The notes beneath the pieces were generated by a model that saw only the letters and a list, made by a program, of their open reading frames with translations, searched no databases and was not told the DNA's origin. This document shows positions 42,599 through 52,112 of a stretch of 64,000 nt of DNA, piece by piece (position 1 is the stretch's first letter; each line of letters begins with the position of its first letter). Origin of the DNA: Pseudomonas fluorescens (GTDB lineage Bacteria; Pseudomonadota; Gammaproteobacteria; Pseudomonadales; Pseudomonadaceae); assembly GCF_001902145.1 (NCBI RefSeq), contig NZ_MRST01000016.1, positions 62,001 through 126,000 of the forward strand, written 5' to 3'. Both the position numbers and the translations under genes were made by a program.

Positions 42599-44263
42599 GT
42601 GGAACGCGAATACATGGAATTCGACGTGGTCATCGTCGGCGCTGGCCCGGCTGGCCTGTCTGCCGCCTGCCGACTGAAGCAGAAGGCCGCCGAAGCCGGT
42701 AAGGAAATCAGCGTCTGCGTGGTCGAGAAAGGCTCCGAAGTCGGCGCCCACATCCTCTCCGGTGCCGTGTTTGAACCACGTGCCCTGAATGAACTGTTCC
42801 CGGACTGGAAAGCACTCGGCGCCCCGCTCAACACGCCCGTGGTGCGCGATGACATCTATGTACTGCGCAGCCCGGAAGCCTCCACCAAGGTGCCCGACTT
42901 CTTTGTGCCCAAGACCATGCACAACGAAGGCAACTACATCATTTCCCTGGGCAACCTGTGCCGCTGGCTGGCCCAGCAGGCCGAGAACCTGGGCGTAGAA
43001 ATCTACCCAGGCTTCGCCGCCCAGGAAGCGCTGTTCGACGAGAACGGCGTGGTACGCGGGATCATCACGGGCGACCTCGGCGTCGACCGTGAAGGCAAGC
43101 CAAAAGACGGCCTGTACACCCCCGGCATGGAGCTGCGTGGCAAGTACACGCTGTTCGCCGAAGGTTGCCGTGGCCACATCGGCAAGCAATTGATCCAGCG
43201 CTTCAACCTAGACAGCGACGCCGACGCCCAGCACTACGGCATCGGCCTGAAGGAAATCTGGGAAATCGACCCAGCCAAGCACCAGCCGGGCCTGGTGGTG
43301 CACACCGCCGGTTGGCCGCTGGACATCATGGGTAACGAGAACACCGGTGGCTCGTTCCTTTATCACCTGGAAAACAATCAAGTCGTGGTCGGCCTGATTG
43401 TCGACCTGTCCTACAGCAACACCTTCCTGTCGCCGTTCGATGAATTCCAGCGCCTCAAGCATCACCCGGTGCTGGCCCAGTACCTGGAAGGCGGTAAGCG
43501 CATCAGTTACGGCGCCCGCGCGATTTGCAAAGGTGGCCTGAACTCGCTGCCGAAGATGGTCTTCAAGGGCGGCGCGCTGATCGGTTGCGATCTGGGCACC
43601 CTGAACTTCGCCAAGATCAAAGGCAGTCACACCGCGATGAAGTCCGGCATGCTCGCCGCCGACGCCGTGGCCGACCGTCTGTTTGCCGAATCCGAGGGCG
43701 GTGATGAGCTGACCACGTATGTCGACAGCTTCAAAGCCAGCTGGCTGTACGAAGAACTGTTCGCCAGCCGTAATTTCGGCCCGGCCGTGCACAAGTTCGG
43801 CGCAATCATCGGCGGCGGTTTCAACTGGCTCGACCAGAACATTTTCGGCGGCAAGATCCCTTTCACCCTGCACGACACCAAGCCGGACTACGCCTGCCTG
43901 AAGCTGGCCAAAGACAGCCAGAAGATCGACTACCCCAAACCCGACGGCAAGCTGAGCTTCGACAAACTGAGCTCGGTGTTCATCTCCGGCACCAACCATG
44001 AAGAAGAGCAGCCGTGCCACTTGAAGCTCAAAGACCCAAGCATCCCGATCGGCACCAACCTGCCGCTCTACGATGAACCGGCGCAGCGCTACTGCCCGGC
44101 TGGCGTATATGAAGTGGTGACCAAGGAAGACGGCGAGAAACGCTTCCAGATCAACGCCCAGAACTGCGTGCACTGCAAGACCTGTGACATCAAGGACCCT
44201 TCGCAGAACATCACCTGGGTGACGCCGGAAGGTGCGGGCGGGCCGACTTACCCGAATATGTAA
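42599..44263 (+). CDS. Electron transfer flavoprotein-ubiquinone oxidoreductase
   Basis: This 554-residue membrane-associated enzyme passes electrons from ETF to ubiquinone. FAD binding is shown by VVIVGAGPAGLSAACRLK, the ubiquinone region by GGLNSLPKMVFKGG, and the [4Fe-4S] cluster by NCVHCKTCDIKDPSQNITW near the C-terminus. The start is GTG at 42599 behind AGGAG. It is divergent from etfBA. A terminator follows 20 nt after the stop. The enzyme completes the electron path from the beta-oxidation genes at 25-29 kb. Confidence 0.96.
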   Translation: MEREYMEFDVVIVGAGPAGLSAACRLKQKAAEAGKEISVCVVEKGSEVGAHILSGAVFEPRALNELFPDWKALGAPLNTPVVRDDIYVLRSPEASTKVPDFFVPKTMHNEGNYIISLGNLCRWLAQQAENLGVEIYPGFAAQEALFDENGVVRGIITGDLGVDREGKPKDGLYTPGMELRGKYTLFAEGCRGHIGKQLIQRFNLDSDADAQHYGIGLKEIWEIDPAKHQPGLVVHTAGWPLDIMGNENTGGSFLYHLENNQVVVGLIVDLSYSNTFLSPFDEFQRLKHHPVLAQYLEGGKRISYGARAICKGGLNSLPKMVFKGGALIGCDLGTLNFAKIKGSHTAMKSGMLAADAVADRLFAESEGGDELTTYVDSFKASWLYEELFASRNFGPAVHKFGAIIGGGFNWLDQNIFGGKIPFTLHDTKPDYACLKLAKDSQKIDYPKPDGKLSFDKLSSVFISGTNHEEEQPCHLKLKDPSIPIGTNLPLYDEPAQRYCPAGVYEVVTKEDGEKRFQINAQNCVHCKTCDIKDPSQNITWVTPEGAGGPTYPNM

Positions 44264-44282
44264 GTCGTTCGCTTAACCAGAA

Positions 44283-44309
44283 AAGGCTCCCGAAATGGGA
44301 GCCTTTTTT
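44283..44309 (+). terminator. Terminator of the ETF-QO gene
   Basis: AAGGCTCCC-GAAAT-GGGAGCCTT followed by TTTT. Confidence 0.88.
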
Positions 44310-44329
44310 GTGGGCGACATCGATCAAAA

Positions 44330-44428
44330 TGTAGGAGCGAGCTTGCTCGCGAAAAACGTCAACGATAACGCGCGCAGTCTGAATGAACGCGGCGCCTGTT
44401 AGTTTTTCGCGAGCAAGCTCGCTCCTAC
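44330..44428. repeat. REPIN, GAGCGAGCTTGCTCGC type
   Basis: Lies between convergent ETF-QO and AraC genes; its inner part closely matches the copy at 40247. Confidence 0.92.
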
Positions 44429-44437
44429 CGTGTGGTG

Positions 44438-45331
44438 TCAGGCGGCCCGCTCTTCGCCAGGGTTGCGCAGGAAATAGCGCTTGTACTCCCGACTGAACTG
44501 CGACGTACTCTGGTACCCCACCTTGTGCGCCGCCTGCGCCACGCTCATGCCTTCCACCAGCAGCAACTGCTGAGCCTTCAATAACCGCAAGCGCTTGAGG
44601 TACTGCACTGGCGACAACAAGGTGCAGCGTTTGAAATGCTCATGAAAGGTCGACGCACTCATGTGCGCATACCCGGCCAACGTCTCGATATTCAGCGGTT
44701 CGGCGTAATAGGCATGCAGGTGATTCAAGGCCGTGGCGATCCGGGAAAACTGCCCCTGCTGTTCCACCAGCGCACGCAGCACATCCGCCTGGGGCCCGCG
44801 CAAGGCGGTGAACAACAATTCGCGCACACGCGCCGGGCCCATGATCCGGCTTTCCAGCGGATCGTGCAGGCACTGCAACAACCGCTCGACGCAACCGCGC
44901 ATCGTATCGTCCAGCACCACCGAACTCATCGACTCCAAGGTCTGCGCGGTCGGCGGCGGCCCGGCTTGCATGCCCATGGCAATCACCAACTCGCCCAACA
45001 CCACGCGGTCGATGCCCACCGTCACGCCATACAGCGGCGCCTCAGGGGCCATGGCAAAGGTCTCGCATTCGAACGGCACCGGCATCGCCTGGATCAGGTA
45101 ATGCCCGGCGCCATACTCCAACGTGCGCGGGCCGAGGTAGGCGACCTTGCTGCCTTGGGCCACGAACATCAGGCTTGGCTCATAGATCTGCGGCCCACGC
45201 GCTACATCGCAGCTGGCACGTAACACCTGCACTCCAGGCAGGTGAGTCGGGGAAAAACCGTCGCGGGGCGTGAGCCCTTCGATCAAGGAAACCAACGTGG
45301 CATTGGCGTCCAAATGGCGGGTCAACAGCAT
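44438..45331 (-). CDS. AraC-family regulator
   Basis: The 297-residue protein has an N-terminal AraC_N domain (DGFSPTHLPGVQVLRA, PSLMFVAQGSKVAYLG) and two C-terminal helix-turn-helix units (ETLAGYAHMSASTFHEHFKRCT and MSVAQAAHKVGYQSTSQFSREYKRYF). Members of this subgroup often control a neighbouring aldehyde or alcohol dehydrogenase. The dehydrogenase at 45512 is divergent, 180 bp away, and is the likely target. Effector unknown. Confidence 0.9.
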   Translation of the reverse strand: MLLTRHLDANATLVSLIEGLTPRDGFSPTHLPGVQVLRASCDVARGPQIYEPSLMFVAQGSKVAYLGPRTLEYGAGHYLIQAMPVPFECETFAMAPEAPLYGVTVGIDRVVLGELVIAMGMQAGPPPTAQTLESMSSVVLDDTMRGCVERLLQCLHDPLESRIMGPARVRELLFTALRGPQADVLRALVEQQGQFSRIATALNHLHAYYAEPLNIETLAGYAHMSASTFHEHFKRCTLLSPVQYLKRLRLLKAQQLLLVEGMSVAQAAHKVGYQSTSQFSREYKRYFLRNPGEERAA

Positions 45332-45511
45332 GGCAAAAAACTTCGCGAATAAGGGATGACAGCATCATCGCAGGTCTGGCGGCCAATATATCCAAACCTG
45401 AGGCACGGCCGGACGAATAGGCATGAGACTCGGAGCATTTGCCATGTTCGCGCCAAAGGCCTGCGCGCAGAATTTGCCGCCTCTGCAGTCCAAGCTTTTG
45501 TGAGGTTTACT

Positions 45512-46564
45512 ATGTACACCGCCATCGGTTACGCCGCCCAGTCGGCCACCACGCCCCTCGCCCCGATGTCATTTGAACGCCGCAGCCCGCGTGTCGATGA
45601 CGTGGCCATCGAGATTCTCTACTGCGGCGTGTGCCACTCCGATATCCACCAGGCGCGCAACGAATGGGGCATCGCCGTGTACCCGCTGATGCCGGGCCAC
45701 GAGATTGTCGGCAAGGTCACCGCCGTCGGCGCCAACGTCACTGCGCATAAAGTCGGTGACCTGGTGGGCGTAGGCTGCATGGTCGACTCGTGCCGTCACT
45801 GCGAAGCCTGCCAATCAGACCTTGAGCAATACTGCCTCGAAGGCCCGACCATGACCTATGCCACGCCGGACCGCGTGGATGGCAGCAACACCATGGGTGG
45901 CTACTCCGACAGCATCGTGGTCAGCGAGCATTTCGTGGTGAAGATCCCGGCCAAGCTCGACCTGGCCAGCGCTGCGCCGATCCTGTGCGCAGGCATCACC
46001 ACCTATTCGCCCCTCAAGCACTACGGCGTGAAAGCCGGCGATAAAGTCGGGATCCTCGGCATGGGTGGCCTGGGCCACATGGGCATCAAGTTCGCCAAAG
46101 CCATGGGCGCCGAAGTCACGTTGTTCACGCGCTCGGCCAGCAAGGCCGAGGAAGGCCGTCGCCAGGGCGCCGACCATGTGATCGTCTCCACTGATGCCGA
46201 GCAGATGAAAGCTGCTGCCGGGCACTTCGACTTCCTGCTCGACACCATCCCGGTGCAGCACGATCTGAACCCCTACCTCGATGTGCTGCGCTTTGACGGC
46301 GTGCATATCCTGGTCGGCCTGATCGAGCCGGTGGACCCGCCCGTCAACGCCGCCAAGCTGGTGCTGGGCCGTAAAGTCTTGGCCGGTTCGCTGATCGGTG
46401 GCATTGCCGAAACCCAGGAAGTCCTGGATTTCTGCGCCGAGCATGGCATTACCTGCGACATCGAGATGCTCGACATCCGGCAGATCAACGAAGCTTACGC
46501 ACGCATGATTGCCGGTGATGTGAAGTACCGCTTTGTCATCGACATGGCGAGCCTGAAAGCCTGA
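45512..46564 (+). CDS. Zinc-dependent NADPH alcohol/aldehyde reductase (YahK/CAD type)
   Basis: This 350-residue medium-chain dehydrogenase carries the catalytic zinc ligands in CGVCHSDIH and GHEIVGKV, the structural zinc cysteines in SCRHCEACQSDLEQYC and the nucleotide motif GILGMGGLGHMGIKFA. Sequence and length match E. coli YahK and cinnamyl-alcohol-type dehydrogenases that reduce aldehydes with NADPH. GAGG precedes the ATG at 45512. It is divergent from AraC and convergent with IclR. Confidence 0.92.
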   Translation: MYTAIGYAAQSATTPLAPMSFERRSPRVDDVAIEILYCGVCHSDIHQARNEWGIAVYPLMPGHEIVGKVTAVGANVTAHKVGDLVGVGCMVDSCRHCEACQSDLEQYCLEGPTMTYATPDRVDGSNTMGGYSDSIVVSEHFVVKIPAKLDLASAAPILCAGITTYSPLKHYGVKAGDKVGILGMGGLGHMGIKFAKAMGAEVTLFTRSASKAEEGRRQGADHVIVSTDAEQMKAAAGHFDFLLDTIPVQHDLNPYLDVLRFDGVHILVGLIEPVDPPVNAAKLVLGRKVLAGSLIGGIAETQEVLDFCAEHGITCDIEMLDIRQINEAYARMIAGDVKYRFVIDMASLKA

Positions 46565-47368
46565 TCAGGCCTTGGCGCCCAACTCCGCTGACAGCCGGGC
46601 TGCGACCTGTTTGATCACAGGGATCAGCTCGGCCATTTTCTCCAGCGGCATGTAGGGCACGGTACTGGCGATGCTGATGCCGGCGACAATGCGCCCGCTG
46701 GCATCGCGCACTGGTGCGGCCACGCAGCGGATCGAAGGCTCGTTGTCTTCGAGGTCAAACGCGTAGCCACCCTCGACATACTCATGCATGCGTTGTTCGA
46801 ACTGCGCCCAGGATTGCTCCGGGTGCTGCGGCCATTGCAGGCTTCTGCCCGTCGTCGGCAAGCTCGCCTCGTACAAGCGCTGCCACTCCTGCGGCGAATC
46901 ATCCAGCATTAACGCCTTGCCGATACCGGTGCGCGCCAGCGGCATGCGATGGCCGACCCGCGAGCGCATTTCCGGCCCATTGCGACCGGGGTTCTTGTGC
47001 AGGTAAAGCACCTCGTCGTACTCACGAATCGCCAGGTGAATGGTATCGCCGGTCAGCGCCGACAACTCATCCAGGTAGGGCACCGCCAGGTTCACCAAGG
47101 GCAACTCTTCACGGGCCTGGAACCCCAATTCGATCAGCTTGGGCCCCAGCAGATAACCGACCTGGGGCACCACACGCAGGTAACGCTCGTCCACCAGGCA
47201 ACTGGCCAGGCGGTGCGTCGTGCTGCGCGTGGTGCCGATGCGCCGGGCGATCTCCTTGAGATCCCGCGCACCAGCCGCCACCGCTTGCACCACGCCCAGG
47301 CCGCGCAACAGGGTCTGGGTGCCGGTGGGGGCGGCGTCTTTGACGGGGATGTGGGCGTTTTCCTGCAT
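46565..47368 (-). CDS. IclR-family regulator
   Basis: The 267-residue protein has an N-terminal winged helix (LKEIARRIGTTRSTTHRLASCLVD, residues 38-60) and the IclR effector domain (RVGHRMPLARTGIGKALML, FDLEDNEPSIRCVAAPVRDASG). It is the last gene on the same strand as the arabinose-type ABC operon, separated by a REPIN, and is probably its regulator. The subgroup resembles regulators of sugar-acid catabolism (KdgR-like). Effector inferred. Confidence 0.88.
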   Translation of the reverse strand: MQENAHIPVKDAAPTGTQTLLRGLGVVQAVAAGARDLKEIARRIGTTRSTTHRLASCLVDERYLRVVPQVGYLLGPKLIELGFQAREELPLVNLAVPYLDELSALTGDTIHLAIREYDEVLYLHKNPGRNGPEMRSRVGHRMPLARTGIGKALMLDDSPQEWQRLYEASLPTTGRSLQWPQHPEQSWAQFEQRMHEYVEGGYAFDLEDNEPSIRCVAAPVRDASGRIVAGISIASTVPYMPLEKMAELIPVIKQVAARLSAELGAKA

Positions 47369-47435
47369 ATCGGGCCTATAAGTATGAAAGCGGGGGCATT
47401 ATGGCAAATACCAACTCCCAATACAGCGCAGATCC

Positions 47436-47530
47436 AAATGTGGGAGCGGGCTTGCTCGCGAATGCTGTGTGTCAATCAGCACATTCATCAGCTGATACTC
47501 CGCATTCGCGAGCAAGCCCGCTCCCACATT
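47436..47530. repeat. REPIN, GAGCGGGCTTGCTCGC type
   Basis: Separates the araH stop from the IclR gene. Confidence 0.92.
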
Positions 47531-47556
47531 GGTTTCTGGGTGTTCTTGAGGGGTAC

Positions 47557-48522
47557 TCAACGTTGTTTCATGCGGTCGATTATCACCGCCAGCAACAGGA
47601 TCGAGCCACGAATCACATACTGGTAAAACGTATCGATGTTCTTCAGGTTCATCGCATTCTCGATGATCGCCAGAATCAACACCCCGGCAATCACATGGCG
47701 GATCATGCCGATGCCGCCGCTCAACGACACCCCGCCCAGCACACAGGCCGAGATCACGGTCAGTTCGAACCCCTGGCCAATCATCGGCTGGCCCGAGGTC
47801 ATGCGTGACGCGAGGATCACCCCGGCCAATGCGCCGATCAAACCGTGCACGGCAAAAATGATGATCTTGGTGCGATCGACATTGACCCCGGCGAGCAACG
47901 CGGCTTCCTGGTTGCCGCCAATGGCCATGGTGTTGCGCCCATAGGTGGTGTAATTGAGCAGCCAGCCAAAGAACACAAAGCACAGTACGGTGATGATGAT
48001 CGGCACCGGCACGCCCAGCAGTTGGCCGTTGCCGAACACGAAGAACCCTTCATTCATCACCCCCACCGCCTTGCCGTTGGAGAAGATGTAGGCCAGGCCG
48101 CGCACGATCTGCATGGTCGCCAGGGTGGCAATCAGCGCATTGATGCGCAGCTTGGCGATCACGATGCCGTTGATCAGCCCTACCACCAGGCCCATGGCCA
48201 AGGCCGCCGACACGCCGAGTACCACGCTGTCGGTGTCGCGCATCACGATGCCCGCCACCACCCCGGCGCAGGCGATCACCGAGCCTACCGACAAGTCGAA
48301 GTGCCCTGAGGCCAGGCAGAACAACATGGTGCACGCAGCAATACCGACAGTCGAAATCGCCAGGCCCAGACCGCGCATGTTCAGCGGCGAGAGGAAGTTG
48401 TCGATGAACACCGCGCTGAGCACAAAAATGCCCAGTGCCGCCAGCAGCATCACCCAGTCATCGAGAAATTTGCGCTGATTGAAACCCGGCCAGAAACCCT
48501 TTGCAGTTTTTACCTCAGACAT
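47557..48522 (-). CDS. araH: Arabinose-type ABC transporter permease
   Basis: The 321-residue inner-membrane protein has eight to ten helices and belongs to the RbsC/AraH permease family (LASGHFDLSVGSVIACAGVVAG and VLGGVSLSGG, both family signatures). The ATG at 48522 behind GAGGG is chosen over a TTG 6 nt upstream. It is the third ABC gene after araF and araG, and the permease gene ends the operon. Confidence 0.9.
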   Translation of the reverse strand: MSEVKTAKGFWPGFNQRKFLDDWVMLLAALGIFVLSAVFIDNFLSPLNMRGLGLAISTVGIAACTMLFCLASGHFDLSVGSVIACAGVVAGIVMRDTDSVVLGVSAALAMGLVVGLINGIVIAKLRINALIATLATMQIVRGLAYIFSNGKAVGVMNEGFFVFGNGQLLGVPVPIIITVLCFVFFGWLLNYTTYGRNTMAIGGNQEAALLAGVNVDRTKIIIFAVHGLIGALAGVILASRMTSGQPMIGQGFELTVISACVLGGVSLSGGIGMIRHVIAGVLILAIIENAMNLKNIDTFYQYVIRGSILLLAVIIDRMKQR

Positions 48523-48544
48523 AGCCAAACCCTCTTATTCTTGT

Positions 48545-50044
48545 TCAAGCCCGTGACTGTGGCAGCGCCAGTTGCAGCAGGCGCGCTTCATCCGCTTGGG
48601 CGCGGGGCAACTCACCGGTCAAGGCGCCTTCACTCATGACCAGGATGCGGTCGGAGATGCCCATCACTTCCATCAGGTCGCTGGACACCACGATTACCGC
48701 AATGCCACTGGCCGCCAGGTTATGGATGATCTGGTAGATCTCCGACTTGGCGCCGATGTCGATACCCCGGGTGGGCTCGTCCAGCAGCAGGACCTTCATC
48801 GGCATCGACAGCCAGCGGCCAAGGATGGCTTTCTGTTGGTTGCCACCGGACAGGTACAGGATTTTCTGCTCGGCATTCGGCGTCTTGACCTTCATGGCCT
48901 GGATCTGCCGTTCGGCGTTGCCCTTCTCCCAGCCGTCACGCAGCAACCAGCCGAACGAGGCATGGGCACTACGAGCGCTGATGTTGATATTTTCCGCCAC
49001 GCTGGACAGCGGGATGATGCCTTCCTTCTTGCGGTCTTCCGGGCACAGCAGCACGCCAGCGGCGATGGCGTCGCGGGGTGAGCGCAACTGCAGCGGCTCA
49101 CCGCAGAGCGCCAGGCTGCCGGCGCTGGCGCGTTCCAGGCCGCTGAGCAGGCGCAATAGCTCTGTGCGTCCTGCCCCCACCAGCCCGAACAGACCCAGGA
49201 TCTCGCCTTTGCGTACCTGGAAACTCACGGGTTCACGCAGGCCGGGGCCGAGCAAGCCCTCGACCTTGAGCGCCACCTCACCTTGCTCGCGCGGTCGGTA
49301 ATCGTAGATATCCTGGATATCGCGACCGACCATGCAGGTCACCAACTGGTCGTGGGTCAGCGTGCTCATGTCCTCGAAAGTACGCACGTAGCGGCCGTCC
49401 TTGAACACCGTCACCGCATCGCAAATGCGGAACACCTCTTCCATGCGGTGGGACACATAGAGCACCACTTTGCCCTCGTCGCGCAGGCGCGTGATGATGG
49501 CCATCAAGCGCTCTATTTCCCGCGCCGAGAGGCTGCTGGTCGGCTCGTCAAAGGCGATCACATGGGCGCCACGGGACAGCGCCTTGGCGATTTCCACCAG
49601 TTGGCGCTGGCCCAGGGACAGGCGCCCGAGTTTTTCGTCGGGGTCGATTTCATCGGCCAGGCCCTTGAGGCAAGCCAGGGCCTGCTTGCGCAGCAGGCTC
49701 CGGTTGACCACGCCAAAGCGCGTGGGCAAATGCCCGAGGAACAGGTTCTCGGCCACGCTCATTTCCGGCACCAGGTGCAGCTCTTGGTGAATCACCGCCA
49801 CGCCACTGGCAATGCTGTCGGCAGCGCATTTGAAGGCCATGGTCTGCGCGCCGATCTGCACCGTGCCGCTGGACGGAATGTAGGCGCCGCCGAGGATTTT
49901 CAGCAGGGTCGACTTGCCTGCGCCGTTCTCGCCCATCAGCGCGTGCACCGAATGCGGCCGCGCTTCAAAGCTGATCTGCGCCAGGGCTTTCACACCGGGA
50001 AACTCCTTGCCGATGCCATTGAAACGCAGGGCTGCGCCGCTCAT
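48545..50044 (-). CDS. araG: Arabinose-type ABC transporter ATP-binding protein
   Basis: The 499-residue protein has two nucleotide-binding domains. The first has Walker A GENGAGKST, LSLGQRQLVEIAKAL as signature and FDEPTSSL as Walker B. The second has a degenerate Walker A GLVGAGRTE, LSGGNQQKAIL and LLLDEPTRGID. This double architecture defines sugar ABC transporters of the ribose/arabinose type. The ATG at 50044 overlaps the araF stop by 4 nt. Confidence 0.93.
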   Translation of the reverse strand: MSGAALRFNGIGKEFPGVKALAQISFEARPHSVHALMGENGAGKSTLLKILGGAYIPSSGTVQIGAQTMAFKCAADSIASGVAVIHQELHLVPEMSVAENLFLGHLPTRFGVVNRSLLRKQALACLKGLADEIDPDEKLGRLSLGQRQLVEIAKALSRGAHVIAFDEPTSSLSAREIERLMAIITRLRDEGKVVLYVSHRMEEVFRICDAVTVFKDGRYVRTFEDMSTLTHDQLVTCMVGRDIQDIYDYRPREQGEVALKVEGLLGPGLREPVSFQVRKGEILGLFGLVGAGRTELLRLLSGLERASAGSLALCGEPLQLRSPRDAIAAGVLLCPEDRKKEGIIPLSSVAENINISARSAHASFGWLLRDGWEKGNAERQIQAMKVKTPNAEQKILYLSGGNQQKAILGRWLSMPMKVLLLDEPTRGIDIGAKSEIYQIIHNLAASGIAVIVVSSDLMEVMGISDRILVMSEGALTGELPRAQADEARLLQLALPQSRA

Positions 50045-51021
50045 TTCCACAGGCCGATCTTGGTCAGTTCTTCCTGGAAATTGGCGCGGGTGATCAAGGT
50101 CACTTCGTCCATGGCGGTGTATTTGGCCGGTTCCTTGCCGGTGGTGACCCATTCGTACATCGCCAGCGCGGTGTTATAGCCCTCGATATGCGGGCTGGGC
50201 AGCATGGAGCCGAAGAAACCGCTGTCGGCTTTCTTCAATTCGCCAATGGCGTCGGTGCCATTGATGCCGATGCCGATCACGTTGGCGGCCTTGAAGCCGG
50301 CGCTCTCAGTAGCGCGCACGCCGCCGAGCACGGTGTTGTCATTCATGCCGCCGATGATCAGGTTCTTCGCACCGCCGGGCAGCTTGACCAGGGCCGAGTT
50401 GGTGGCGTCCATGCTGCCGGGAACGTCGAGGGTTTTCAGCGCGGCGGTGAGGATGTGGTCCTTGGGAATACCGGCCTCCTCCAGGGATTTGATCGAGCCG
50501 TCTGTGCGTTTCTTGCCGGTGTCGAGCTCGTTGAAGGTGTTGATCACCGCATAGGTGTCCTTCCAGTCCCAACCGCGTTTTTTCGCTTCGGCGGCCATGG
50601 CGGCGCCCTGCTTCTGGCCCACTTCAAACGCGGCCATGCCCAGGTACGGCACGTCTTCCATGAAGTTGCCCTTGGCATCGACAAAGCGATCATCCACGGC
50701 CATCACTTTCAAGCCGTTGGCCTTGGCCTTAGCGACGATGGCCGGGCCCAGGGACACGTCCGGCGGGCAGATCACAAAACCCTTGGCGCCGTTCGCGGCC
50801 AGGCTGTCGATGGCCGACAAGGTCTTTTCGCCATCGGGCACGGCGATCTTGATCACGGTAAAACCATGCTCCTTGCCGGCTTTTTCCGCGAATGCCCACT
50901 CCGTTTGAAACCAGGGTTCCTCAGCCTGCTTGACCAGGAAACCGATCTTCACTTCTTCAGCCGATACCCAGCCGCAGAACGCCATCGCCAGTGCCACGGC
51001 ACCGAGTGTTTGCTTGAACAT
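50041..51021 (-). CDS. araF: L-arabinose-type periplasmic binding protein
   Basis: The 326-residue protein has a signal peptide (MFKQTLGAVALAMAFCGWVSA) and the periplasmic sugar-binding fold (KIGFLVKQAEEPWFQTEW, VICPPDVSLGPAIVAKAK, VIGIGINGTDAI). These blocks match E. coli AraF, which binds L-arabinose and D-galactose. The frame stays open upstream, but the ATG at 51021 behind GGAGG begins the signal peptide. It is the first transport gene, after the SDR. Confidence 0.93.
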   Translation of the reverse strand: MFKQTLGAVALAMAFCGWVSAEEVKIGFLVKQAEEPWFQTEWAFAEKAGKEHGFTVIKIAVPDGEKTLSAIDSLAANGAKGFVICPPDVSLGPAIVAKAKANGLKVMAVDDRFVDAKGNFMEDVPYLGMAAFEVGQKQGAAMAAEAKKRGWDWKDTYAVINTFNELDTGKKRTDGSIKSLEEAGIPKDHILTAALKTLDVPGSMDATNSALVKLPGGAKNLIIGGMNDNTVLGGVRATESAGFKAANVIGIGINGTDAIGELKKADSGFFGSMLPSPHIEGYNTALAMYEWVTTGKEPAKYTAMDEVTLITRANFQEELTKIGLWK

Positions 51022-51053
51022 GGACCACCTCCTTCTTGTTATTGAAAAACGCT

Positions 51054-51875
51054 TTAGTCGTGGTACATCACAGACCGCCCGCCATCGATCATCAGGCAAG
51101 TGGCGTTGATAAAGGGCGCCTCGTCGGTCGCCAGGAACAGTGCTGTCATGGCCACTTCGATGGGCTGGCCAATGCGTTTGGGCGGGTGCAGGTCGAACGC
51201 GCGCTGGCGTTCGGCGTAGGGGTCTGGGAAACCGTTCCAGTAATCGACGTTGAGCTGGGTTTCGATATAGCCGGGGGCGATGGCATTCACGCGGATGCCC
51301 TTGGGCGCGTACTCGATGCCCAGGGCACGGGTGAGGCCGAGCAAGCCGTGCTTGGCGACAGGGTAAGGAAAGCAACCGGGAATGATGTGGCTGGAGTGGG
51401 TGGACGCGATATTGATGATGTTGCCGATGCCCTGCTCGATCATGTGCGGCAACACCGAGCGGCAGCCGTACCAGGCACCGTCGAGGTCGATGGCGAAACA
51501 GCGGCGCCAGTCCTCGTCGCTCATCTCCAGCGGGTCACGGAACACGTTGACTCCGGCACAGTTGACCAGCACATCCACGCGGCCAAAGCGCTCGATGGCC
51601 AGGTTGACCAATGTCTGCCATTGATCCTTGGAAGTGATATCAACCGGTTGGGCGTAAACCTGCGCACCGTGTTCGCGCCAATGGGCGGCGATTTTTTCGA
51701 CTTTGTCACCCTGGATATCGGCAATGATCAACCGCGCCTGCTGGGCCTGGAAACAGGCAACGATGGCTTCGCCAATGCCTTGGGCGGCGCCGGTGATGAT
51801 CACCACCTTGTTCTTCAGCCGCTCGCCATAAGTCGGCTCGGGCACGGCGGGTAGGGACAACGGTTGCGCCTGCAT
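51054..51875 (-). CDS. SDR dehydrogenase of the arabinose operon
   Basis: The 273-residue SDR has the nucleotide motif ITGAAQGIG, VNCAGVN in place of NNAG, catalytic Ser in NIASTHSSH and the YPVAKHG Tyr-Lys pair. Its position at the head of araFGH suggests an L-arabinose (or related sugar) 1-dehydrogenase of the non-phosphorylating pathway, oxidising the sugar to its lactone. Other pathway enzymes are not in the window. The 33-bp gap to araF supports one operon. Confidence 0.85.
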   Translation of the reverse strand: MQAQPLSLPAVPEPTYGERLKNKVVIITGAAQGIGEAIVACFQAQQARLIIADIQGDKVEKIAAHWREHGAQVYAQPVDITSKDQWQTLVNLAIERFGRVDVLVNCAGVNVFRDPLEMSDEDWRRCFAIDLDGAWYGCRSVLPHMIEQGIGNIINIASTHSSHIIPGCFPYPVAKHGLLGLTRALGIEYAPKGIRVNAIAPGYIETQLNVDYWNGFPDPYAERQRAFDLHPPKRIGQPIEVAMTALFLATDEAPFINATCLMIDGGRSVMYHD

Positions 51876-51990
51876 CGCTTCACCTTTTTATTTTTTGTAG
51901 TGAGTGCTGATGCTGGCGACTATAAACCCATCGCCTGAAACATCTCAATATATAAATTATCGTCCCATATAATGAGCAAACCTTAAAAAA

Positions 51991-52083
51991 GTGTGGGAGC
52001 GGGCTTGCTCGCTAATGCGGTGTGTCAGTTAAAGCATGTGCTGACTGATACACCGCATTCGCGAGCAAGCCCGCTCCCACATT
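51991..52083. repeat. REPIN, GAGCGGGCTTGCTCGC type
   Basis: Left arm reads GCTTGCTCGCTAATGC, a one-base variant. It sits between the arabinose operon promoter region and the acetyltransferase stop. Confidence 0.92.
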
Positions 52084-52112
52084 CGATCTTTAGTGACTAT
52101 ACGAAAGAGGCT